Shown piece after piece: positions 44,845-56,303 of a stretch of DNA of 56,303 bases (position 1 is its first letter; the number at the start of each line of letters is the position of its first letter). Below the pieces are notes generated by a model that was not told where the DNA came from, ran no database searches, and saw nothing but the letters and a program-made list of their open reading frames with translations. This DNA is from Syncephalis plumigaleata (lineage: Eukaryota; Zoopagomycota; Zoopagomycetes; Zoopagales; Piptocephalidaceae), in contig JAIXMF010000046.1 of the NCBI GenBank assembly GCA_025201365.1, positions 1 to 56,303 of the forward strand, given 5' to 3'. Both the position numbers and the translations under genes were made by a program.

Positions 44845-44898
44845 TTTCCCAGCCCCTCTCCCTTTGGGGAAAGACTAGGACGGTTGACGATACAACCG
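44845..44898 (-). ncRNA. Candidate Fanzor guide-RNA scaffold hairpins
   Basis: Read on the minus strand, two bases after the Fanzor stop codon a perfect hairpin begins (CGGTTG, 6-nt loop, CAACCG at 44881-44898). It is followed after 8 nt by a second (TTTCCC and GGGAAA arms at 44867-44872 and 44845-44850, with CCCC/GGGG as an alternative inner pairing). The patch is much GC-richer than its surroundings. In TnpB and Fanzor loci the guide (omega) RNA is transcribed from the 3' end of the gene and beyond; the position fits, but transcription is not shown. The 3' limit of any RNA is unknown. Confidence 0.35.
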
Positions 44899-44900
44899 GG

Positions 44901-47286
44901 TTAATTTGTTATTTGTTGTTTAGATCCCTCTTGATCTTGATCTTCATTTAGTGAATGCTTTGCGGACGTGCTAGGATCAGGAGGAGAAACGGCACCTCGA
45001 TGGAATTGTGTTGGAACACCCTTGTCCTCACGAACACTGCGAATAATCTGAATAAAATTCAGACATGCAGCCATATCCCGATTCCACAGACGATGATCGT
45101 ATCTGTTAAATTCCGGATCCTCTTTATACTTCTTGCGCTTCTTGTCATCCACGTCCATCCTATCCTCTTGCTCCTCCTCGTCATCCACGTCCATTAGATC
45201 CTCTTGCTCCTCCTCGTCATCCACGTCCATTAGATCCTCTTGCTCCTCCTCGTCATCCACGTCCATCAGATCCTCTTGCTCCTTCTTGGCCTTTATATCT
45301 TCCATGGCTTTATTACAAGTTTGATGTGTGCATCTAATAAAATAATTAATTACTATATCATGATAAATAGCAAAGTGTAATAAATTGTACTTACCTTAAA
45401 AGACCATGACAGATAATTCTATGGCTGTCTTTGCGTTTCTTGAGTCGAGGATTTGGGACCTTCTTGAATTTCTCGAGGGTGGGATTGTTGCAGGCTGGGC
45501 AGCACTTGCTGGTCTTGTGCTCGTCGATTAGAAAGACTTTAAACCCATGTCGTTTTAAAAGCCTTCTAAAGCCAATACCACGTATGGGCTCGTGGTATTT
45601 GGCGTGAGGAGCGGACCAGTTCCCCATCACAAATGCTGCATCCCCATCGAACTTCTCCCTTAAGTCATCAATCAGCTTTTGATCACTTTGTTGCTTGCTG
45701 ATGTAGGCTGAGAGTTTCAGCTTCCTGAAGAGAGGATGTTGGGCAGAATGGTCGGAGGGGAGGGTGAGAGTATCTCTGTAGAAGTTAGTAAGGACCTCCG
45801 AGTGCTGTGATCGGCGTTCCAGATATTCCTTATATTCCTGTAGAGATAAAGTGTTGCCCTTGGTTTCCGAAAGAGCCACCTCGGCCTGCTGCACCGCCAA
45901 ATTCCCCTCCTTGCAGTCATCGCGAATCTTGCGGTATTTCTTCGTCCTCCGCATCTTGTCCTGATGTAGTTTCGTGTACCGATATTTGCGCTTATTTTCC
46001 ACCGTCGAGTTTTCGTGTACACAAAACAGTAAGTTCCTTCTTCCCGGGTCCACCGCCACGCATTTGCCGTCGATTGCCTTGTGATCATCAGCTTTTAATT
46101 TACTGATATACGGGAAGGGATCCTTTGCTGATTTCGCTCCCCCTTCCTCGGTGACCTTCTCGATGCCCTTTTTGAGGACCGTGACACCAACGCCATCGGT
46201 CTCAATCGAGCCAGAAAACTCGAGCTCACCATCCTTTTGATCTCTGAATACCCTTCGATTGAGCTCCACGATTTCTCCCCAATGTTTCTTCTTTTTCTTC
46301 TTAAGGGCTTCCTTCCTCTCTTCATCAGTCCACTTCTTCTCCAATTCCTTCTGCTGCTCAGTCTTCTTATCATCATAACTGCGTCCTAATATGTTGTGGC
46401 AAAGAATAACTGTGTCGATATGAACGTAGCACGGCGAGAAGGATCGGCGCAAGGGAAAGCAGTTGAAAGGCTTCAAGTCGAGCTTCTTAAACAGACGCGC
46501 AAGTTCAAGGAACGCCTTAAAGTGCTTTACCGGGTGTTGTTTACAGTCGTAGTAAATGCCGTTTGTACCAAATTTGTAATCTTTACCGTAAGCATTTAAA
46601 ACACCTTTGAATTTGTTGTATGCTCCAGCAAACATGCGACCCTCACCAGCCAACCTTTTAGGCCCGTCTCGCTGTACCATTGCTAGCTTGAATGTTCTTG
46701 CTGGCTCAGTGATTTTATTGGTTTTCTTGCGAATCACATCAGCGGTTACATCCTTGGGCAATCCATCCCTCATATCCTTTAACTTCTTCTTAACCTTGAA
46801 ATGCTCGTTAATAGCGCGTCGAAGATGATCACCAAAACGCAATCGGACGTTGTTGGTGTAAGCGACGTACATCTTCCTTGCCTCATAGGTTGCTGATTGC
46901 TGAGCATAGGCCAACTCTGGCTTTTTATAGCCAGTATGGACAAGGTAAGCTCTAACATGGTCGTCGAGGAACGCGCGATATCGACCTGTTTTCTCTTGAG
47001 GCCCGTGTGCTTTTTTGGGCTTGATTAAGGAGAGCCATACTTCTTTGAAAAAGTCTACACGGATATACTTCTCCATGTCAAAGTGCCGATTATGCTGCTG
47101 TTCAAGAAAAATGTACTTTAGGAGCGAATAGGCATGGAAGGTCGTAGTATGTACGATGTTTACAAAATCGCGCAAAACATCGTGATGCTTCTTCCAACCA
47201 ATGCCAGAGAGCGAGGACTTCACAGCCAGAACTCGTTCACTATCGGCAGAAGTAGACGAGCCATGAGTACCTGGCTGTGACGCCAT
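44901..47286 (-). CDS. Fanzor: eukaryotic TnpB-like RNA-guided nuclease
   Basis: Two exons, 45395-47286 and 44901-45333; 774 residues from the ATG at 47286. RuvC-I is VAVDPGRRNLLFCVHEN (catalytic D413). The RuvC-II strand region around FVMGNWSAPHAKYHEP (552-567) lacks an evident glutamate at the usual place; E589 in FLIDEHKTSK or E566 could serve. The zinc ribbon is C596-x2-C599 (CPAC) plus C632-x4-C637 (CTHQTC), and the 61-nt intron lies just before the second pair. RuvC-III is LWNRDMAACLNF (D717). Between ribbon and RuvC-III lies a four-fold acidic repeat (649-694). The N-terminal about 400 residues are basic and helical, as in Fanzor wedge/REC regions, with a Lys-rich stretch at 315-334. 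Fanzors are RNA-guided DNA endonucleases related to transposon TnpB. No transposase and no clear terminal repeats are visible nearby. The frame is intact, so recent activity or domestication is plausible. Confidence 0.9.
45144..45281 (-). repeat. 36-bp coding repeat, four units, in the Fanzor
   Basis: Four near-identical units encode EQEDLMDVDDEE; the last one has R for L and loses the final EE. DNA identity between units is almost complete, so the expansion is recent. Confidence 0.9.
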
Positions 47287-49095
47287 GAATAAAATGGGGT
47301 AGTATTCAATATAATAGCAGTATGTTAAAATGAGCACAGTTACAATATGAAGGGTTAATTAATCTTTTATTTTATTGTAGTATAGACGCTTCTTTATATA
47401 CGTGGCACGTTGGTAGTACTAACTGCGCGGATCTGATGACGTAGGGGTGAAACGCTCGTGCAGACACATACAGGAAGGGTGAATCTATTATGGTAAGTAG
47501 TATCATTTACAGCGCAGCACAGTAAGACTCGTATCATCTAATGTCATTGTAGCAATGGTATAACGCCGCTTAGAACATAGCAATCGGTAAGCATTAATAA
47601 GTACTAGTAATCTTGTTAACACTTTATTAAATATATTCGTTATTAATAAATGAACAGAATTTTGTAATGGATGTTAATAGATGAATTAGCACTTATTAAT
47701 GCTTCCATTAACAACTTCTCCTTATCTATTTGTTAACACTTGATTAATGGTCTATCAATCCACTCCAAGTATTCATTTCATTGCTGCTTCTCTTTCCCCT
47801 TTCCCCTTTACTTCATTACCTACATTATTTCTTCCTCCTTTACCTCGTTAACAATGACAATATATTTCCATTCCTCATTATCGACTGATGTATAAATTGT
47901 TAATTTTCTTTATTAGTCAATAAAAACATCTTTCTTTCTCTCTCTTTACTAATGCTGTCTTCTTCGTACTAACCTCACTTCCCTTGTCATTCAGTAACAC
48001 ACTTCTTTGTGTCAACTGCATTCTAGTTGTTTCTTTTCTTTTCTTTTCCTTTCTTTTCCTTTTCTCTCTCTTTAACAACACACACGTCTACTTCCTCTTA
48101 ACTATATGCTAGCTAGTTCTTTTACTTTCTCAGTAATACGCGTCTTCTTCGTGTCATTCGCATTCCACTTACTTCCTCTTTCACTTTAGCATACACATTC
48201 CCAATAGCAGCTATTCTGCCATACTATATCTATGACTTTTATTTGTCTCTTTGTTCTCTTCCTCTTCCTCTATCCTATCTACATGCTCACTTGTCGTTGT
48301 TATTACTATACCAATAAGCCTTGTTTATTGTTCGTTCTAGTGCTTTGTCTTCTATCACTGTCCTGCTTATTTATCAATGTTTAAGCGTTTACTGCTCTCG
48401 TTGTAATATGTACCTTTCACTTTTACCACTCTTTTTCGTCATCTGTTTGTATGCCACTATTACGTCATGCTTTTATTTGTATTTTTATTTGTTTACTGCC
48501 ATCTACATACTCTATTTACCACATACAAACATACACTGCTTCTTCAAATAAACTGACATACGTGTTCATGCACCCTTCCTTGCTCATTCCTTGTTCATTC
48601 GTGTCAACTCAGTCATTCTACTAGTTACTGCTTGTTTATTACATTGTTTATCGTGTATTCTATTAGTTCACTCGTTGCTCTCTATGCAATCAATTGTAAG
48701 CATTATCATCATGATTTATCTACCATACTAGTTTATTACTACTTGTAAGTACATGACATGGCAATATCCAACTATACTAGTACACTTGTATCATCTACCT
48801 TATAGAATTGATGATGATAGTTATTGCTATCGATAAATGATCCATTGCTAATACTGAATTGTTATTATTATCATGCTGTGTTAATTGGCATTTCTATGGT
48901 GATAATGATGTTAACAATTGTGTTAATCTATTTATTAATAAACTGCAAATGTTAAAGGATAAATGCGCAAATTGGATGGAAAAACACTGTATGATGATCA
49001 ATTATGCTGTTTCATTAACTTTTATTTTATTTTTTATTTTACGTTTCTTTTTTCGTTATTGTCTCATCGCTGGTTGTCATTCACTTTTCAGCAAT
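47287..49095. other. Intergenic, Fanzor upstream and TSR2 promoter
   Basis: About 1.8 kb. The left part (47287-47580) is the Fanzor leader. The middle is AT-rich with TTAAT-type repeats, and 47780-48600 is strongly pyrimidine-rich on the plus strand (CTTTTC runs). The last part before 49096 may contain a 5' UTR intron ending TTTTCAG at 49090. No coding frame is supported. Confidence 0.5.
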
Positions 49096-49679
49096 ATGTC
49101 CGTATCCACTACACCTTCCTCTGTGGCTGCACCGCCAAACGTTCATCCAAACAAGGCTGCCTTTATAGAGGGTGTAGCACTGGCACTAGAGTCATGGACC
49201 GCGTTAAGCCTGGCCATTGATAACGATTGGAGTAACGATGGATTGGGCGAGGAGAAACGGCCATGGATGTGCGATATTCTTGTAGATTATTTCGGCCAAC
49301 GAGCTCAGCGGGTAGAACCCGAGGATGTAGAGGATATTCTATTGCAAATCATGCAAGATGAATTCAATACAATGCTTGAAGACGGCAGTGCTTACGAAGT
49401 AAGATAGCGTCTGTTTGACTGACCGATTGATTGATTGTTAATACTAATTGCTGCGATCAATGATAACAGTTAAGCAAACAATTAGTTACCATGTATCGCG
49501 AGGTTATTCGTGGTAATCATCGTTTGGTAGAGCAGCTACGCGTTAAAGCAGAACAACGTCGACAACAGCCCAGTTGGATGGCAACACAATCGAGACAAGA
49601 ATCGACCAATGAACAAGATAATGATAGTGATGAAGATGAGGAGGATGAGGAAGGTGAAGACAATGATAATATGCAATAA
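49096..49679 (+). CDS. TSR2: Pre-rRNA processing protein Tsr2
   Basis: Two exons, 49096-49398 and 49470-49679, phase 0; 170 residues. The family core is clear: FIEGVALALESWTALSLAID, then ILVDYFGQRAQRVEPEDVED, LLQIMQDEFNTMLEDGSAYE and, after the intron, LSKQLVTMYREVIRGNHRLV. It ends in the usual acidic tail (DEDEEDEEGEDN). Tsr2 is the chaperone of ribosomal protein eS26 (Rps26), delivering it to pre-40S ribosomes; the acidic tail shields the basic client. The start is the ATG just after a TTTTCAG site, so a leader intron is possible. Confidence 0.9.
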
Positions 49680-49892
49680 GTATACTGTAATGGCTTTAGC
49701 TATGTTTCTATTATATTTAATAAACGTAGACATGATCATTAATATTTAGTGATTGACTAGATGTAACATTAAAATAAGGAATAAACGTTTGTTAACAATT
49801 TACTATATCATTATTATTGTTGTTGTTGTCTCATTCGCATCCTTTGTAGTTGCAACAACTATCTATTACCTACTTTTACCTTTTGCTATACG

Positions 49893-50913
49893 ATGAACTT
49901 TCTATTCGGCTCGCGTAAATCACCTGCTGAGCAATTGCGTGTGCATCAGCGTGCTTTGAACAAGGCACAGCGGGAACTGGATCGTGAACGCGGACGTTTG
50001 GAAGCCCAGGAACGCAGGCTTATGGCAGATATTCGGAATTCAGCCAAGGCTGGTCAGATGGTAAGCTTGCTTAGCGCAACAACAGCAACTATCCATCGAT
50101 AACGAGTATGGTTTAGAGTGCTTGCAAAGTAATGGCCAAGGATTTAGTGCGTACTCGTAAATATATTCAAAAGTTTTATCAAATGCGTACGCAATTGCAA
50201 GGTGTCGGTCTACGTATTCAGGTGAGTTTGGTCGTATTCGTGCGGTGTCACTAGTAGCAATAAGACACTGCTCTTATTACCGCTATAGCACATCTATTAA
50301 TTTGATTGACATTTAGGCGATGCGTTCCAACCAGCAAATGGCAGAAGCAATGAAAGGTGCCAGTCGAGTGAGTAATATACGACGAACGGTCTTGCTTTTT
50401 AGTATTACATCATTCTTATTCACGATAAACGATGCAAAATAGGTAATGAAATCGATGAATCATGGCATGAATCTACCAGCGCTACAGCGTATTATGCAAG
50501 AATTCGAAATGGAATCTGAAGCAATGGATATGAAAGAGGAAATGATGTCGGATGCTGTGGATGATGTTATGATGGACGAGGAAGACGAAGATGAAGAGGA
50601 GCTTATCGTACATCAAGTACTCGATGAAATGGGTATTCAACTGGATCAACAGGTAATTATCGTCAATCTACATCTACATCTACACAGATATAGGTATATG
50701 TGTGTACTAATGTATTGTATTCGCTATTCATCATGATGATACTAGTTGGTTAATGCACCAACAGGACTTAAAACGACAACTACCGGTATAGCACAAGCAT
50801 CAAAGCCAGAACGAGTGGCTGTCGCAGCAGGTGGCAATACTCAGGATGACAGCCCGCTAAGTGCTGATGATGCCGCTCTTCAAGCTCGTCTGGACAATCT
50901 ACGCCGTGACTAA
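49893..50913 (+). CDS. VPS2: ESCRT-III subunit Vps2/CHMP2A
   Basis: Five exons: 49893-50060, 50117-50221, 50317-50367, 50443-50652, 50746-50913; 233 residues, all in phase 0. The N-terminus MNFLFGSRKSPAEQLRVHQR and the basic alpha1-alpha2 hairpin match Vps2. AMRSNQQMAEAMKGASR and MNLPALQRIMQEFEMES are CHMP2 signatures. The acidic stretch DEEDEDEEELIVHQVLDEMG follows, and the C-terminal DAALQARLDNLRRD fits a MIM1 motif (L-x-x-R-L-x-x-L) that binds Vps4. Vps2 with Vps24 caps Snf7 filaments in endosomal sorting and membrane scission. AAATAAA about 130 bp after the stop is a likely polyadenylation site. The gene is convergent with EAF6. Confidence 0.95.
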
Positions 50914-51158
50914 TAGATAAAGGATGATTACCTGTTCGTCGTGAATCCTACTATTACTACCACTACTACTATTATTATTACAGCTGCTGTATACTGACCG
51001 AGATTGATCTAAACAATGATTCATGCAAACAAGTATTTACTATGAAATAAATCATATTACTTTTTAGGATAGATATATTATAATTATAATTATAAAAGTA
51101 ATAAGCACATCAGTAACAGAACACATATCAGTATAGGAGTAAGGGTAGGACACATTAA

Positions 51159-52121
51159 CTACACGTCTAGTTCTTCATCTGAATCGGCCAAAGCACCATG
51201 GCTATTTCTCCCGCTTAACGATAAACGAATTCGCTTAGGTGTACGATGACTTGTACCGGCGGTGACTCCTCTCGTATAATCATCGGGCTCATCTCCTGCT
51301 GTCACCATGCTGGCGGGTCCACTCGTCGGATTATGGCCGGTACGAGCATGTGTCGATGATGACGTGCGTCGTGTACCACTAGCACCATCCACGCCTGATG
51401 TCGGGTTCAATCCGGCTCGTTCATCACTACTACTAGGACTTGATGGATGAGCGGATACTGCAGCCGCACTAGTATAGTCATCTTCATCCGCAAGACCTAC
51501 CGCCTGTGATACGATAATAAGGCAATCGCGGTAGTATTAGCATATTCCATGCATAGATATAATGGCCACTTGACTCGTTAGCTTACCTTACGATACGTGG
51601 TAGATGAATGGGAAAAGATACGCTCTGACTCGGTGATCCGTCCTCCGTTACCGCCTGCACCAGCTCCATTGGCTCCATGTCTACTACGCGTGCCACCTGA
51701 TGCCGCAGCACCTGTTGGTCGTGACTGCAGGTACTGGTCGAACCCGCGTACAATGTTGCCGTGAGCCGACTCTTGCAGGTAGGATCCCTCAAACTGATAG
51801 AGCATCACTTCCACATTGGCCTAAAACAAATAGCACAGTCCATTGGTAATATGAGTAAATAACGGTTGATCATCGTCAAACACTATAGATGAACGAGAAA
51901 GCACTTACTAGACTTCTGTCTACCTGTTTCTTACGAGCAAGTAGTTCAACGAGTTCCTTTTCAAGTTCTTTCAGTTGAGGATAATCAGCAGCATTCTTTG
52001 ACTACATATTTGTAGAATTAGCGTCGATAGCTAGATGAACACTACAAGTATATCGACTTACTCGACGTGGTGCTTCGTGCGTACCACTTGCATTAGAATC
52101 GTGAGTTGATGATTCAGGCAT
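51159..52121 (-). CDS. EAF6: NuA4 histone acetyltransferase subunit Eaf6
   Basis: Four exons: 52062-52121, 51909-52001, 51587-51820, 51159-51503; 243 residues, all phase 0. The Eaf6/MEAF6 core is ELEKELVELLARKKQVDRSL, joined across an intron to ANVEVMLYQFEGSYLQES and GNIVRGFDQYL. The first half of the core is coiled coil. The rest is a low-complexity Gly/Ser/Thr-rich tail, longer than in yeast, containing a basic patch (RTPKRIRLSLSGR) and an acidic end (DSDEELDV). Eaf6 is shared by NuA4 and NuA3-type complexes that acetylate H4/H2A and H3 in chromatin. The twice-repeated NPTSG in the tail is of no known meaning. Confidence 0.88.
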
Positions 52122-52303
52122 AGCAGTTGTATGTAACAATAGAATAGTAGTAGTGATAGTAGTAACGAGTGATAGTAAAAGGGGCGATGATTCAATAAAA
52201 TAATAATACACACAAATTCAATAAAAGTATATAGGTATATAGCGAGTTTATTGCTATAATCATCAAAATGGCTTATTGTTGTGGTGATGATAATCAATTG
52301 AAA

Positions 52304-55285
<2,982 letters not shown>

Positions 55286-55873
55286 TTTTTAATACACGAC
55301 AACGAGGAATATAAGAGATGAACAACAATGTAGAGCAAAAAACGATGGAAAGTGTAGCTGTTGATGGATGAGTAATAATAAGAGATGGGTTGAGTGAGTG
55401 AGTGAGCGAGTGAACAAGCAACGGTTCTATTTAACTTTGATGACGCAGTGTGAGATGTGGGCACGTGGATGTTAAGCGACGTGTACAATTCACACTCACT
55501 CACTCACCAGGTGTAGTCAAAATAGCAACGACACAACAGCGGCTAATAACAATAATAATAACAGCAACAATAGCAGTAGCAGCAGTAGTAGTGGTAGCAA
55601 TAATAACAATGAAGGGGCATCCTGCACTACACTACACTAGGAGTAATCTATCATAACAATAGACGGATAGATACTGGATAGTCATGATGGACCATGTAAA
55701 ACTCTCCACAAGGTAGAACTCGATGGAAGAACACGGAAGCTACTTGACTGATGCTATCGTAATCTAGGGAATATGGCATTTGTCATATCGTCATCAACCA
55801 GTGGATTAGCATCATCCCATTGGCGGTCGTGTCTTAAACCATTGAAGCCACACATATATTCCTCTTATACTCT
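55286..55873. other. CDC48 promoter region, no gene seen
   Basis: GAGTGAGTGAGTGAG repeats (55395-55412), an AAT/CAG triplet-rich stretch (55545-55605) and AT-rich DNA between CDC48 and a possible gene start on the other strand. Confidence 0.5.
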
Positions 55874-56303
55874 ATGACATTATCAACTTTAGTTTTTCAC
55901 TGGATACCCGCCGAGGATGGGTATGTAGTAGTAGTAGTAGTAGTAGTAAAAAACAAGTAGTATAGTTACTAATACTACGATAAACATAAGCGCTATTCCG
56001 TTTGACGCAGGTAATACGACGACGATAGCTATTTACCGGTGATTCCTATTGAACTATTCGGCATCACTAGTACAAGCAGGTCAAGAGGCCAACGAGACAC
56101 CGTTGTATATAGCACGGTAAGCAGATGAACAACCGAGCATCTAGCCGTGAATAATAAGACTAATAAGGGTATACTAGTGTTTTTGAATTATCGCAAACGT
56201 ATATCGGTAGTGTTGGGCGACATTTAAGTGGAGCAGTAGTATCTGTCAATGGTAGCTAGTATACGATTAGTTAGCGTATAGGTTCTAGCTGATATATATA
56301 TAT
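55874..56303 (+). CDS. Possible 5' end of a gene cut by the window edge
   Basis: Two candidate exons, 55874-55920 and 56029-56116, join in frame: ATG to GAGGATGG, donor GTATGT, a TACTAA-like branch, acceptor GATAG. The joined peptide begins MTLSTLVFHWIPAEDGYLPV. A further GTAAGC donor follows at 56117. No family is recognised and the upstream AG at 56019-56020 would break the frame, so support is weak. A GTA triplet run (55925-55948) sits in the intron. Confidence 0.3.

Noticed and set aside
44384-47700. Terminal inverted repeats around the Fanzor
   Set aside because: I compared both flanks by eye and found no convincing inverted match; elements of this kind often lack them.
48859-49095. Upstream in-frame extension of TSR2 from 48859
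   Set aside because: The added residues are Phe/Leu/Cys-rich translation of T-rich DNA ending in TTTTCAG, more like a leader intron; TSR2 starts well at 49096.

Overview
The window is nuclear DNA from a fungus, probably an early-diverging (zygomycete-grade) lineage. It is AT-rich and gene-dense, and most genes are cut by short GT-AG introns of about 50-100 nt, many with a TACTAA-type branch site. The gene set is eukaryotic: CDC48, NOP58, CAND1, TSR2, VPS2, EAF6, an Opy2-type cysteine module and a DUF202 membrane protein. Augmin subunit HAUS1 and the deadenylase TOE1 are present; both are missing from budding yeast, which argues against a yeast. The exact lineage is inference.

Layout. 1-10 kb: all genes on the minus strand (secreted His-rich repeat protein, two single-pass membrane proteins, a PARP-type zinc-finger protein). 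11.7-14.5 kb: small secreted protein and a RhoGEF (DH-PH). 16.6-21.6 kb: TOE1, NOP58, Mpv17/PMP22 protein. 22.1-25.8 kb: F-box protein, a decayed Fanzor fragment, HAUS1. 26.1-31.3 kb: 20-exon CAND1. 31.7-36.6 kb: basic membrane-associated protein, CAP/PR-1 secreted protein, DUF202 protein, Pro/Gly/Cys repeat secreted protein. 38.3-43.2 kb: two divergent paralogous secreted Cys-rich proteins, with tRNA-Glu between them in otherwise gene-poor sequence. 43.4-47.3 kb: isochorismatase-family hydrolase, then an apparently complete Fanzor nuclease. 49-55.3 kb: TSR2, VPS2/CHMP2A, EAF6, CDC48. A possible gene start runs off the right edge.

Most genes are independent housekeeping loci; no operon or biosynthetic cluster is visible. 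The unusual element is the Fanzor (eukaryotic TnpB-like, RNA-guided nuclease family) at 44901-47286. It keeps RuvC-I, zinc-ribbon and RuvC-III motifs, carries a four-fold acidic 12-residue repeat between the last two, has one intron inside the zinc ribbon, and is followed two bases after its stop codon by two perfect-stem hairpins that are candidates for its guide-RNA scaffold. A second, decayed copy at 23886-24236 keeps the same intron position with a broken donor site. Exon borders were worked out by hand from splice signals, reading phase and protein similarity; each reported gene was checked to keep frame across its joins.
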